In this document: piece after piece, positions 47,482 through 58,858 of the stretch | How the letters are laid out: every line of letters begins with the position of its first letter | Numbering within the stretch: position 1 is the stretch's first letter | Origin: Tanytarsus gracilentus | Lineage: Eukaryota; Arthropoda; Insecta; Diptera; Chironomidae | Direction: 5' to 3' | Length of the DNA: 64,000 nucleotides | Assembly: GCA_038502055.1 (NCBI GenBank) | Contig: JAXRKN010000022.1 | Location: 62,001-126,000, forward strand | Made by a program: the position numbers and the translations under genes | Notes under the pieces: generated by a model | Told to the model about the DNA's origin: nothing | Databases searched by the model: none | Seen by the model: the letters and a program-made list of their open reading frames with translations, nothing else

Positions 47482-48759
47482 TTATTTTGGTTGTTTTCTA
47501 ATTAAGCTTCTTAATCTTTTGATTTTTTCCTCAGCATGAATTCGCTTTTCTTCTTCATTCTTGGGTACAAAATTGTTTCCACCAATTGCATGAGTTTTTA
47601 AATGACTCTTAAGATAGTCCTTGAGTGTGTAGAGTTTTCCATCAAAGTCACACTCATAAGTTACTTTACTATGACGTGTTAAGTGGTGAATTCTTAAGGT
47701 TTTGTTACTACGAAATTTTTTCCCGCATGGACAATGAAAAGGTGTCGCGTTCTCGTGGAGGATCGCATGATTTCTCAAACTTTTTTTGGTTCTGAATTTT
47801 GAATCGCATTTGGTACATGCAAATTGAGGATCTTCCTGATGAACTGTTAAATGTCTCTCCAGATCAGACCTCTGGATAAATTTAAAGTCGCAAATGAAAC
47901 AAACGTGTGGACGAAGACCTGAATGCAAGTACATATGTCTTGTCAAACTGTATCCTTTGGAAAATGTCTTGTTGCACAATTTGCAGAAAAACTTTCGCGA
48001 TTTTAATGTGCTTTGAAAAGTTTGTTTGCGTCGGTGCTGGTTTGGTGCAAATTTATGAACGTTTTTCAAACTCTCTCCAGATTCATCAGGTGTTTGATTT
48101 GGCTCAACAATCGCCGGCAAATTTTCTTCTTCTTTTTTCGAATTGATTTCGGATTTCTTTTCAATTTTAATTTCACCAACATTTGAAGTTATAATTTCAG
48201 GTTTAAATGAATCTCGACTGCTCACATCTAACTGTTCAATAAACGAATCTTTTTGTGGTTTTCCCACTTTTCCTCTTATTGCGTTTGTAAATTGTCTCGA
48301 TGAATTTTTAAGCATGTATTCTTCTTCATTATAGCGCGAATTTTTAACCCGTTTTCTTTTGCCGAAGGATTCCGACTCACTTTTTTCCGATATATTTTCA
48401 ACCAAATTTGAGATGGTTTTAATATTTGTCGCGTCTTTATCTTTTTGATTTTGTTTCATAACTTCAATTCCGATGGCATAATTTGTGTTGCTTTCATTAA
48501 AGTCCTCATCTTGATCATTTAAATCAATTTCAATTACGTCACTTTTTGATGATGGAGATTTTGCAAAATGAGGAAGTTTTTGACGATAATTTTGAGGTAT
48601 TTGTAATGTTTGGTTCTCAAGTTTATAAAAATCAGTATATTCATTTACAGAAACACAAATGATGTTTGACTTCACTTCCTTTTTGTTGAAGAATTCAATC
48701 GACTCTAAAAGAGCAATTTTTTTGTCAATTTCATCAACTATCAATTCGATGTCGATCAT
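47482..48759 (-). CDS. C2H2 zinc-finger protein, five fingers
   Basis: A single-exon gene of 425 residues. The N-terminal 240 residues are acidic and Ser/Lys-rich, with no ZAD or BTB domain visible and a basic stretch (FGKRKRVKNSR) that may act as a nuclear signal. The C-terminal array has five C2H2 units: FFCKLCNKTFSKGYSLTRHM, HVCFICDFKFIQRSDLERHL, FACTKCDSKFRTKKSLRNHA, FHCPCGKKFRSNKTLRIHHL (shortened Cys spacing) and a fifth, YECDFDGKLYTLKDYLKSHL, which has only one Cys in the usual place and is degenerate. It is probably a sequence-specific DNA-binding regulator. It lies 120 bp upstream of CABLES on the same strand. Confidence 0.88.
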   Translation of the reverse strand: MIDIELIVDEIDKKIALLESIEFFNKKEVKSNIICVSVNEYTDFYKLENQTLQIPQNYRQKLPHFAKSPSSKSDVIEIDLNDQDEDFNESNTNYAIGIEVMKQNQKDKDATNIKTISNLVENISEKSESESFGKRKRVKNSRYNEEEYMLKNSSRQFTNAIRGKVGKPQKDSFIEQLDVSSRDSFKPEIITSNVGEIKIEKKSEINSKKEEENLPAIVEPNQTPDESGESLKNVHKFAPNQHRRKQTFQSTLKSRKFFCKLCNKTFSKGYSLTRHMYLHSGLRPHVCFICDFKFIQRSDLERHLTVHQEDPQFACTKCDSKFRTKKSLRNHAILHENATPFHCPCGKKFRSNKTLRIHHLTRHSKVTYECDFDGKLYTLKDYLKSHLKTHAIGGNNFVPKNEEEKRIHAEEKIKRLRSLIRKQPK

Positions 48760-49787
48760 TTTGATTTTAGTAAATTAAATCCTCGGAATTGGTGCAGCAG
48801 AAATTTTTTCACGAATAAATGCTGTTGTGAATTCTACTGTGAATGGCAAGCGATGAAGTTAACACTCATCCAGCAGATGTTTTCTAAAAAATTGAGAGTA
48901 AAAAAATTACTGTCGTAAGCTACTAGACATATCTTAGTGCTGTATCTTCAAAGGTTTGGATTGTTAAATGTAATCTTAAACCTTTATGAAACTTTAAATT
49001 ACTTTATTTTTTAAACTATTTTATTTTTTTCTTAAAATATAAAATTTGAAAATATAAATAAATTTACTTGACACTTACTCACATTTAAATTGATCGTAAA
49101 GCGATTTGTATGTAACTGCCGGATATTTATTAGTAGCTAAGAAATTAAATAAAAATTTTTATGTTTTTATTCAGGTATGTTTTAAGTTTTGCGTTCTTTG
49201 TTTTGAAGCTTTGAAGCATAATCTTCAAACATCTGTTAACATGAATCTGAAAATTACGTTATAACGCGTTAATTAATATTTACTTAAAAATTAAATTCTC
49301 TTAATTTTAGTTCAGGATTTATTTTATAAAATTTTTTTTCAGAGATGGTCAATTACAATGTAGTCGTGGAAATATTAAATGTAAAAATGTACACATAATT
49401 TACAAAATTAAATTATGTTACGTTAAATTTTCTGTAATAGTGAATCCATTTTTAAATTTAAGCTTAAAAATTAACTTTATTATCTATTTAAAGCAAAGAA
49501 ATTTAATTAAAGTTAAACAAACGTGCAACAGTTGGCAAAAAGAAAAAATATCACCCCTTCTACAGTGTGAAGAAAATGTGAAGCATGCGCAAAAGTGTTT
49601 TGAAAATTTTAGACGGAAATTTAATTTTCAAGTAAAATAAATAGAAAACTGTGGAAATAAAAGACAAAAAATTGTTAAATTTTCTAAAATTTGAATCTAA
49701 CAAACAGAAGAATTGAAAAAAACTTACCAAAAGAAGTTAAAACCTCGAAAGATAACAAAACATATTTTTTCACAAAAACGTTTCAAT
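48760..49787. other. intergenic region with MITE copy 2
   Basis: About 1 kb between divergent genes. At 49340 cagagatggtcaattac marks the left end of a MITE of the 41569 family; its right end is not clear. A 66-codon frame at 49440 follows directly and is not supported. Confidence 0.5.
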
Positions 49788-52700
49788 ATGCGAATGAAAT
49801 CCACTTCAGCTGAACTTATTGTGGGCTCATCGCAAGAAATCGATGATGATTTATCAGACGTTGAAGAAGTCTTCATACGCGATGGAAGAGGTGGAAGCAC
49901 AAGAGAAGTCGAAAACAAACCTTTAATGCCATTGAGAAAAAAACAACAGCACAAAAATTCAAAATCTCAACAACAACTTAAAGCTCTCAAAAATCAGTAC
50001 AAGCGATCACGTTCAAGACGTCATAGGTGTTGCGAGCCGTTCTGCTATGCTATCCTTGTTATTTTGGTCATCATCATCCTGGCAGCTATCGTTCTCACAT
50101 TATTTCCCACCGAAAAACTCAAGCTTTTATTTCAAAACGCATCACCTAGACTTTATAAGGCATTGATAGTTAGTAATGTCGTAAGTGATGATGGACAGCC
50201 GCCTAATCAACCAGTTAAGCTTATCGAAAAAGTTAGTTGCAGTGAATTTTTATAAAAAATTAATTAAACACAAATTTTTTTAGGTGCCATGCCAGAACTT
50301 CAATGTTAGCATTGTCTGGAATCGAACATTTTCAAAATTAAACTCAGAAGCACCACTTCGAAAGGCAGATCTTGATGGCGATGGCATTGAAGACATAATA
50401 ATTGGCTTTGGAATTGATGATTCCACGAGTTTTGATATTTCTAACAATTTACCCCAGTGTACGTTTGCAAATGGCCAAGTTGACATATGTGAAGGTAAAA
50501 GAAATAATTTATAGCAAAAATTATTTTTATGATTTTTAATTTTTCTGATAAAGGCGGAATTATGGCGTTGAATGGTGTAACAGGTGATGCTTTGTGGAAA
50601 TATTGGTCGCCATATGCAATTTTTTCTCACTTTTGCAAGTTCGACGTAAATAACGATGAAATAAATGATTGCATTATTGCTGGCCCTGGTGGACTATTGC
50701 AAGCGATTGATGGAAAAAGTGGAAAGCTTTTATGGGACTTTAAACGAATCACAGTTCAAACACCCGATGAACTTGACATTAATGCAGTTAATTTGTACAC
50801 TGTTAATTTGATAAGAGATCTTGACCTTGATGGCATCCCCGACATTGTAGCATCGCACACAAGTGAACGCTTTGGCATACGAGAAGGCCACATTTTATTA
50901 ATCTCTGGTAAAAATGGAAAAACTATAAGGAGCATTTCTTCGCCGTATAAAGAAGAAATATTTCTGCCAATACAATTCATGACAATGAAAGATGGAACCG
51001 AATATTTGCTTGTATTGACTGGTGGTCAAAATACTGCTGGCGGCATTTACAAAATCAGAGTTGATACGTTTAAAAATTTCAAAGATGACAGTGACTACAT
51101 GACGATTCATCGATCATCCACAGGCTTTCTAGTGCCAGCGGTGAGTTGAAAAAAATTTAATTGACTTTCTATTTTTAAAAAAATATTTTAAAGATTCTCA
51201 CGGATTTAAACAATGATGGAATCGATGACATTGTTGTGGCATCTTTTAATTCAACCGTTTATGCTTTCAATGGAGGAACAAATAATGTTTTATGGACTTT
51301 TTCTTTTCCCTCATCAGGTTAGATAAAATTCATATTTTTAAAAGGGCTTCACAAAATTTATTTCTTTTAGAAACGGTTAGTGATATTGTTCCGGGTCTCT
51401 TTAACAACGACAATGTTGCCGATTTCATGATCAAATATAGCACTGGTCCTGGATTCCCAATTTATTACTACTCGCAAACATCAATTCTTGATGGAACTAC
51501 TGGAAAAGCTCTTCTTGATTCTGCAATAACCGATTCTGGTGGTTCACACTCACTTTTGGGAGGAATTTCAATTTCACTTCCTCATAAAAGTGGAGATTTT
51601 TTTCTGCACTTTCAAAGTCGATGTAAAGATAAGATTGATGCAAAAGATCCTTACAAGTTTGTTCCAAACTCTGACATCATTCAACAGTCACGAGCTGATA
51701 CTTGCATGCTGCGCTATAATACTTCAACCGTTTTAATGTTGAATGCAATCAATCAATGTCTAGAGCCACCAGGAAATTTAATATTTTCATCTGACAACAT
51801 TCCACTTGAATTTCAATCAGATGCAAAAACACAAAATACCGTTAATGTTCGACAGCCACAAAAGCATCCTAAAATGAGAATTAAAGTTCCTCAAAATCGA
51901 ATCTTTCAGCCACAACCACCAATAGAAATTAATAAAAAGCAGAGTAACATGAATGAACAGTTTATTAGACTTCAACAAAAGCAACAAGAAAAACAAACTG
52001 AAACAAATTTAGATCAACTTGTCATTCCTGAAAGTCAGAAGAAAAAGACTCTTAAATTTCGTGAAAAGCAACTTGCAGAAGATTTAACTTCGAGACGTCT
52101 CAAATTTAAAGATAATCAAATGAGTGGCTTTGAAGATACTGAAAATAATGAAAATATCAACGACTTGATGAGCAAAATTTCAATGATGGAATTGCCGAGA
52201 GAGTTAAAAGATGAATTGGTAAAATTTTTAAATAAATTAAAATCGTGCGACATTAATTTTTTTTATTAGATTAACGATGATAAAGCACCCGATTACGACA
52301 TGTATTATGATCAGTCTCAGCAAAGAAGAAAGATGCAATCATCCCGACGAGGTCCAAATAATCGTGGAATAAGAAGCGATCTTGACTATGAAAGTAATAA
52401 ATTTATTAATTAATTTTAATTTCAAAGTACAATCTCTCTTTTTTTGCAGCCCCATCCACTTATGAAACGATTTTGCATGAGCTAGAAAAGAACCATAAAA
52501 AACAAGACTCGAACTCTCAAACTGTCAAAAAGGTATTAATTACTCTTTAAAAAAATTATTTAATTAAGCAAAAATTTAAATTAGGTCCTCGACGATAGTG
52601 AAGTTCGAAAATCTTCACCATCACTAACTGAACCACGTGCTGAAACATTATGGGACATTGAAATTGAGAAGGAAAACCGTGAAAGCCACAAAAATGAAAT

Positions 52701-53163
52701 TCGAAAGCGTGAAGCTCAAATTAATAAGAATATTTTACCGTCGATTTCGTCAACGGGAGTTTTATTAAATTCACTCAAAAGTAAACAAAATTCCATTGAT
52801 TTCGTTTTTACAATAAACGTTCGAGCATCTGAGGCTTTTCCACCAATTTTAACGCAAACGGATATTCAATGTATTGAGGATAAGATGGCAGCGTTAGATG
52901 GCTCATACCAGGACGACGTCATCAACTGGCGAGACACTTTCCTTAAAGAATGTATTGAAAAAAGAATTTCATACTTGGATCAACGGCCTTTAGATGACAC
53001 AAACTATGAGACTCAAACTACTGTCGTTCGGCTTTCAATCTCATGCGAATGCGGACAACTAAATGAAAAAAATGAAATTTGCTCTTCATTTTTGGACATC
53101 AAACAACAAAAATGGGCAGAACATATGGGAACTCAACTTGATGGTACTTTCAATAAGTCTTAA
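49788..53163 (+). CDS. FAM234: FAM234 family membrane protein (FG-GAP/beta-propeller)
   Basis: Eight exons (49788-50231, 50284-50494, 50554-51140, 51194-51317, 51371-52218, 52270-52393, 52450-52532, 52585-53163) give 999 residues. A cytosolic N-terminus with an acidic patch and a basic region (RSRSRRHRCCEPFC) precedes one membrane helix (AILVILVIIILAAIVLTLF). The extracellular part carries FG-GAP-like Ca-binding loops: ADLDGDGIEDIIIGFG, FDVNNDEINDCIIAG, RDLDLDGIPDIVASH and TDLNNDGIDDIVVASF, as in the ITFG3/FAM234 proteins. The C-terminal third is a long Gln/Lys/Glu-rich, largely disordered stretch with a small Cys-containing domain at the end. It is longer than vertebrate FAM234A or B, mostly by this tail. 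The molecular function is not established. Confidence 0.88.
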
Positions 53164-53932
53164 AAAGTATCAACCAACTTTTAAATAAAAAATAAAAATT
53201 TATGTTTTTAACGATAGAATTTAAGGGTGACTTAATGTTGAAAATATTTTATTTTTCATTTTAAGTTTTGTAGCCAAAAAAAACTTTTTGTGAACTGATG
53301 ATTTTTTCAATCACTAGTTAATTACCAGAGATGGACAATTACATTATAATCGAGAAAGAATTACATTTTCATACAAAATTCATTACATGTAATTTTTTGT
53401 AATTGCTCATGTCTGTTAATTACTCAACACTATATAGAAAATTAAAGTAAAACAATGTAATAGATAGATGTTCTATAAGTTAAAAATATTGTCTTGTGTT
53501 TTACTATGTTATCACCAGGAAACATTTGGACTAGTTTACTTCAATATTCAAGTTATTCAGCTCTTCAATGCCCTATAATTTATTGCTATCAGGTGAAATA
53601 TTTAAATAGCTAAAATCCTCTTTCTTATTTATTTTAAATATTATAATTTTACATCATTTAAAAATTAATTCTGTTTCATACTCTTAATAGTCGTATCGTA
53701 TTCCCACATTTCAAATCACATCGGTGTAGAAGTGGAAATAATTCCGAGTTTCAAACATAAACAAAATATAATAATTAAATTTAAAATCTTCAATAACAAA
53801 GGTAGAAGGTATGGAATGTCAAAAATAAAATTAAAACATTCATAAATAAAAAATATATTGATAAGATTTTGATTTCAATCCAAAATACTTTCATTTCGTT
53901 GTTAAATAAATTTTTTTAGCTTACGAAACAAA
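53164..53932. other. intergenic region with MITE copy 3
   Basis: AT-rich sequence of about 770 bp. It contains the MITE at 53325-53415 and presumably the promoter of the next zinc-finger gene; no other features were recognised. Confidence 0.5.
53325..53415. mobile_element. MITE, family CAGAGATGGGCAATTAC, copy 3
   Basis: The left end ccagagatggacaattac and the right end gtaattgctcatgtctg are near-complementary arms around an AT core with acatgtaat. It is shorter than the copy at 41569. Confidence 0.7.
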
Positions 53933-55080
53933 TTGAATATGCTGCACGAGGAGGAATGTGTTTTGCTTAAGGAAGCTAATATTGAAGATCCCTTAGCAGA
54001 TCCGTTTCATGAAGAATTGTCAGGAGATGCTTTCGAATCAGACAAAATTCAAAAAAATGTTTCATCTGAATCCGAGAGCGATATTAATGATCAGAGTGAA
54101 GAAAGTTCCAATAAACTGGAATCTGATTTTGACATAAATAAAGGACAAGATCTTTCGGAAACTTGTGATATCTGCATGAGGAGATTTAAAAATAAAAAAG
54201 GTTTGTGAAAAAAAGTTCAAATCACAATAAAACGTAATTTTAATTTATTTTAGGTCTCCTCGGTCACAAGCAGGCGATGCACAATCCAAACAAGAAAGTT
54301 AAAAGGAGAAAATACAGAAAAAATAACTTTACTGAAAAACAATTCAAGTGCAAAATTTGCGTTTATTGCACTCTAAATAAAACTAACTTTTTAACTCACA
54401 TGAAAAAGCATCAAAGACATGATGAAAAGTTTTTATCTTCGGAGGAATTTCAAGTCAGATGTGAACTTTGCATGGCACCATTGAGATCAGCTGCTAAACT
54501 TTCCAAACACATGACTACAGCGCACCCCAAAGAAAAATGTAGTTGTGGCGTGTGCTTTGAAAAATTTAAAGCACGTTCAGCTTTGAGAAGACACTTGAAG
54601 AATTTTCATCCTGAAGAAGCTCCAATATTCATTAAAGACATGGATGATGAACTTGAAAGGGAACGAGCAATAAGAAAAGAAACCCAACCCGAGAGAAATA
54701 AACAAAGAAGATTAGAGCGGATGGAACTCAAGGCAGCGCAGAGAAGAGAAAAGAAAATGCTTTTAAAAATTGAGAGAAAAAATCGGGAAAAACTTGCTAA
54801 ACTTGAAAAGAAGGAACAAAATCGACTGGAAAGAATGAGACAAAGAAACGATCGGGAAAAACTTGCTAAGCTTGAAAAGAATGAACAAAATCGACTGGCT
54901 AGAATGACACAAAGAAACAATGAGGATTTAGCTATCGTTAAAGAGGAACCAGAAGAATTGATGCCCGTCAGAATTAGTCGAAGGAACAATGCAAAAGAAG
55001 TCGAATTACAACAAATTCAGATTGAAATTAAACAGGAACCAGAAATTGAGATCACCGAGATTATAAAAGAAATTTCTTGA
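53933..55080 (+). CDS. C2H2 zinc-finger protein with coiled coil and SUMO motifs
   Basis: Two exons (53933-54200, 54254-55080) give 364 residues. An acidic N-terminus (EDPLADPFHEELSGD) is followed by four C2H2-type units: CDICMRRFKNKKGLLGHKQ, CKICVYCTLNKTNFLTHMKK, CELCMAPLRSAAKLSKHM and CSCGVCFEKFKARSALRRHL. Then comes a Lys/Arg/Glu-rich helix of about 90 residues with an internal near-repeat (REKLAKLEKKEQNRLERM, REKLAKLEKNEQNRLARM), probably a coiled coil. The C-terminus holds two SUMO-type sites (IVKEEPEE and IEIKQEPE). The intron splits the first finger. It is likely a nuclear transcription regulator; the target is unknown. Confidence 0.85.
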
Positions 55081-55363
55081 AAAGTAATAAAGGATTTCTC
55101 ATTAAATAAATAAAACTTTGGCTTCATATCTGATTAAACTTAAAACAATTTTTTCGTTGCATCAAAACGTTTACAAAAAAAAATAATATTCAAAATTGGA
55201 AAGTAATTTTCCCCTATTTTTATTTTTGCATCATGATCCTTAAAAGAAGCAAAGGATCGTTTTTATTTTTGTTCATTCATCGATATAAAGTCTAGCAAAA
55301 AACATCGCCATTTTAATTTAATTTACGTTCTTATATAAAAAAGGATTTAAAGAGGAATACAAC

Positions 55364-55690
55364 ATGTCAAAACTAGCTGTCAGCACTATTTTCATCATCA
55401 CGCTTTCAATTTTTATCTCATCGATCGTTGGTTTTCCATCGTTTGCTTCCAATCATCAAGACGAAGACCACGAGTCCATCTCCCGACAAATTATCATTGG
55501 CGTATCAATTTTTGTCATTGTCATTATCGGTGCACTTTTGATATGTAACGTCAGTACGTGCACGGACGCCTTAAAATATATTTTTCTAACTGCTACAGCA
55601 TTTGCTATTGTTTCCGGATTAGTTTTTACAGTTGTTTATATTGTAAGTTCAATTGCTAGTGAGGTAGATGGTTATAGCATGAGTGTTTAA
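55364..55690 (+). CDS. small membrane protein (1), 108 residues
   Basis: A single exon. A signal peptide or first helix (VSTIFIITLSIFISSIVGF) is followed by a short His/Asp/Glu-rich loop (HQDEDHESIS), then two hydrophobic segments (IIIGVSIFVIVIIGALLIC and the FLTATAFAIVSGLVFTVVYIV stretch). A TATA-like box (tatataaa) lies at 55332, only about 30 bp before the start codon, so the 5' leader would be extremely short or another promoter is used. It resembles the neighbouring gene at 56224 in size and plan, which suggests a small local family. Unknown function. Confidence 0.6.
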   Translation: MSKLAVSTIFIITLSIFISSIVGFPSFASNHQDEDHESISRQIIIGVSIFVIVIIGALLICNVSTCTDALKYIFLTATAFAIVSGLVFTVVYIVSSIASEVDGYSMSV

Positions 55691-56223
55691 TTTAAAAAAA
55701 TCTTTAAGTTAAATTTAATCAGTTTTTACGCATTATGTTATTTAAAAATAAAGTAAATTGTAAAAAATTTTAACAGAAAATCTCTTTTATTAAATAAATA
55801 AGAAATACACACACTGCTAAATTTGATGTTTTGCACGTTTGTCACGTTTTGGCTTTACATAAAAGTCCTTTGGCTTTGCTAAATGAAGCAAACGATCATT
55901 GAAACAATCAACAGGTAAGAAAATTGTAACTTTAAAACATCACAAAATTCTTTGTCTCCAAAAATCAAAACATTCTAGGGGCAAAAACTATGCAACTAAT
56001 ATTGACAATTTTTACAATAAATATTGAAATCTCGAAAATTAGTCATTAGAATTTTTACTTCAAAAAGAATATTCAGGATAATTAATAATTTTAATTTAGG
56101 AACATAAAATTGCCAAGAAACCCAAACATTGCCGTAAGTATCACAAATTTAAATTAAATGCACAATAATAAGAAAACAACAATTTTTTTTGTAGATAATT
56201 AAGTAGTTCCATCGAATATTAAA
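55691..56223. other. intergenic, no gene seen
   Basis: About 530 bp of AT-rich sequence between the two small membrane protein genes. No repeat was recognised. It may hold non-coding 5' exons of the gene at 56224. Confidence 0.45.
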
Positions 56224-56569
56224 ATGTCAAAAATTCTACTTTTCACACTTTTTATTGCTGTAATCTCATTGTCATTATCTGCACCTTCTGGATCTCAAAA
56301 TGACTTTAACGATATATCGAAAGACGTCTCAAAGAATCTCACGACATACATAATTTCTGGAGCTGTAATTCTCTCAATAATAGTTTTGCTCCTTTGCTGG
56401 ACTGCTGCCAAAGGTAAATTAAAAATCAAATGATTTCTTTTATGATTTAAATCAAAATAATTGTATTATAGGATGTTGCTGCATCTTCAAAATTGTTCTA
56501 CTCGTCGGCTGTGGTCTCGCTTTGTTCTTTGTTATAACGAAAGGAACAATTGATTATAAAGAATCATAA
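56224..56569 (+). CDS. small membrane protein (2), 95 residues
   Basis: Two exons (56224-56413, 56472-56569). A signal peptide (KILLFTLFIAVISLSLS) precedes a short soluble part with one glycosylation site (NLTT), then a membrane helix (YIISGAVILSIIVLLLCW). After the intron comes a Cys cluster (GCCCIF) and a second hydrophobic segment (KIVLLVGCGLALFFVI), ending DYKES. The Cys cluster next to a helix suggests palmitoylation. The plan resembles the gene at 55364. Unknown function. Confidence 0.65.
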
Positions 56570-56921
56570 AGTCACGAGGTGACGATGTATTCAATTCGAG
56601 GCTAAAAGAATGTTCAACTACCAGTCTACGCTAAATAAGTGCTTTATATAATTATATAAACAACCATCACATTACATAAACATATTTGAACAATAATTTA
56701 AAAAAATAGTTTTTAATAAAGGATTTTAGAAACAAGAAATAATTTTTGATTCCATGTTTTAGTTAGGACTTTTTGTATTAAATTCACTGTTGAAGTATTT
56801 TCATGCCTGTTGCATGCAAAAACCACAAAAACATTCGAACATCAAACTTCATTTGTCGGTGTGATTTGTGTTTGTAAACAACGACTTTATAATTTAATTT
56901 CTTGCCGAATTTTTGATTTTA

Positions 56922-58434
56922 ATGGAACTTTTATTGATATTTACGGTATTTTTAATATTTAAAGTTGAATTAATTTGTCCACAAAGTTGCGATGAATATG
57001 GTGAATGTGATGAAGGCCAAAATAAATATTTTAACGAAGGTATTTTAAATTTTATCATAATTACATTACAACAGAACTGTACATCATGAATCAAATCTGA
57101 ATATTTCAAGAAAAAGTAAAATTAATTTTTTAAATTTCATGAATATTTAAACAAATTTTTAATACTTTTTAAAATAATAAAATTTTTAAATTTTAGTTGA
57201 TAACAAAATATTTGCATCAATAAAGGAAGCCACCTCTAAATATGTCCATTGTAATTCAACTAAATGCTCTTGTCACAACGAAGTTCTCAATGATGATTTG
57301 AAGCCGTTTGAGAAAGGGATCGTTAAAAAAATGATTAATGATGTTCAAAGTAAAGGTGTCTTGTATCAAATTATTGACAATCGAATTTATCGTCAAAAAG
57401 ACTGTAATTTTCCTGTCCGATGTTCTGGTGTTGAGCACTTTATCAAACAAGTATTGAAGAAAGTTAAACTACCAAATATGGAACTTGTAATTAATGTGCG
57501 AGATTATCCACAAGTTTTAAAAAATTACGGGCCACATGGACCTGTTTTATCGTTTAGTAAAACAGATGATTATGAAGACATCATGTATCCAGCATGGTCA
57601 TTTTACGGTAACTAAAAATTTTGTGAACCAAGCAAATTCCTGTTAAAATGTCACTTTGCAGAAGGAGGACCAGCAATAAGTCTTTATCCGTCTGGTTTAG
57701 GTCGATGGGATTTACACAGAGATTCATTAATAGCTGCATCAAAAAAATATCCTTGGAAAGCGAAAAAGAATAAAACATTCTTTAGAGGATCGAGAACAAG
57801 CGACGAACGTAATATAGAAATTTAATAATAAATCATTCATAGCTTCAATTTCATTATTTTTAGGTGACTCTCTAATTTTACTCTCTCGCTCACATCCAAA
57901 ACTTGTCGATGCTCAGTACACTAAAAATCAAGCATGGAAATCGCCCGCAGACACTTTAAATGCTGAACCTGCTGAAGAAGTTTCTCTCGAAGACCATTGC
58001 AAATATAAATTTTTATTCAATTTTAGAGGTAATTAACATTTTTTTACTCTTAAACAGATCTTAATTAATCTTTTTAAATTTTAATCAAAGGGATAGCGGC
58101 ATCATTTAGATTCAAGCACTTGTTTCTATGCAAATCATTAGTTTTTCATGTTGGTAACGAGTGGCAGGAATTTTTCTATAAATCATTAAAACCTTGGGTT
58201 CATTACATTCCCGTTGATAAAAAATCAAATCCAGAAGAACTAAAAAAATTGATTGATTTTTTTACCGATCATCAAGACATTGCCGAAGAGATTGCAAATC
58301 GAGGATTTGAAATGATCTTACAGAATCTTAAATTTAAGGATGTTGAATGCTACTGGAGGAAGTTACTTCGAAATTATGGAAAATTGATGAAATACGAGGT
58401 TGAAAAAGATGAATCTCTGATGGAAATCAAATAA
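56922..58434 (+). CDS. rumi: protein O-glucosyltransferase (rumi/POGLUT1)
   Basis: An ER glycosyltransferase that adds glucose to Ser in EGF repeats of Notch and other proteins, and is needed for Notch signalling in flies. Five exons (56922-57039, 57197-57607, 57662-57808, 57864-58028, 58091-58434) give 394 residues. After a signal peptide (MELLLIFTVFLIFKVELI) and a Cys-rich N-terminal part comes the CAP10 domain: NVRDYPQ (with the conserved Asp), SFSKTDDYEDIMYPAWSF, LYPSGLGRWDLHRDSL, FRGSRTSDERDSLILLSR, YTKNQAWKSPADTLN, FRGIAASFRFKHLFLCKS, VFHVGNEWQEFFY and KPWVHYIPV. The C-terminus ends SLMEIK, without the KDEL-type ER retrieval tail known from fly and human relatives. Apart from the ending, it is a very clear match. 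Confidence 0.94.
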
Positions 58435-58858
58435 AATATATTTTAACTTAGGATTTTTATAAACTTAATCGTGTTTCGAGTACCAATAAAATGTCTAAAA
58501 GTGGTGGCTTAATTGCCACTCAAATATTGAGATTTAAGTAGTTAATTATTATTTCTGATGCTAAAAACTTAATTGGTTATTTTGTAGGATGAAAATGTTC
58601 AGTCAGTAAATAATAAAATCTTCCATCATTCACTTCCTCGATGACACAATACTTAATGAGTATAATAATATTGAAAACATATGCTTGATAAATTTTATTA
58701 ATAGCTCCAATAATTTTTTATTAAAATTGCCAACAATCAAACTTTTACAAGATAAGGTAAAGATAAAATGCAATATTTTTTTAAAAATCATTCTGGCATT
58801 GGTTTTGAACGTGATAACACGTAAAAATAAAAACATATTTTTAATAAATTACAAATTT
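58435..58858. other. intergenic gap before LRR gene
   Basis: About 420 bp of AT-rich sequence. An open frame (58685-58870) runs through it into the next gene's first codons but carries no signal peptide, so it is treated as leader or upstream sequence. Confidence 0.45.

Noticed and set aside
49440..49640. 66-codon plus-strand frame
   Set aside because: It begins at the edge of a MITE, has no recognisable domain, and uses a non-ATG start.
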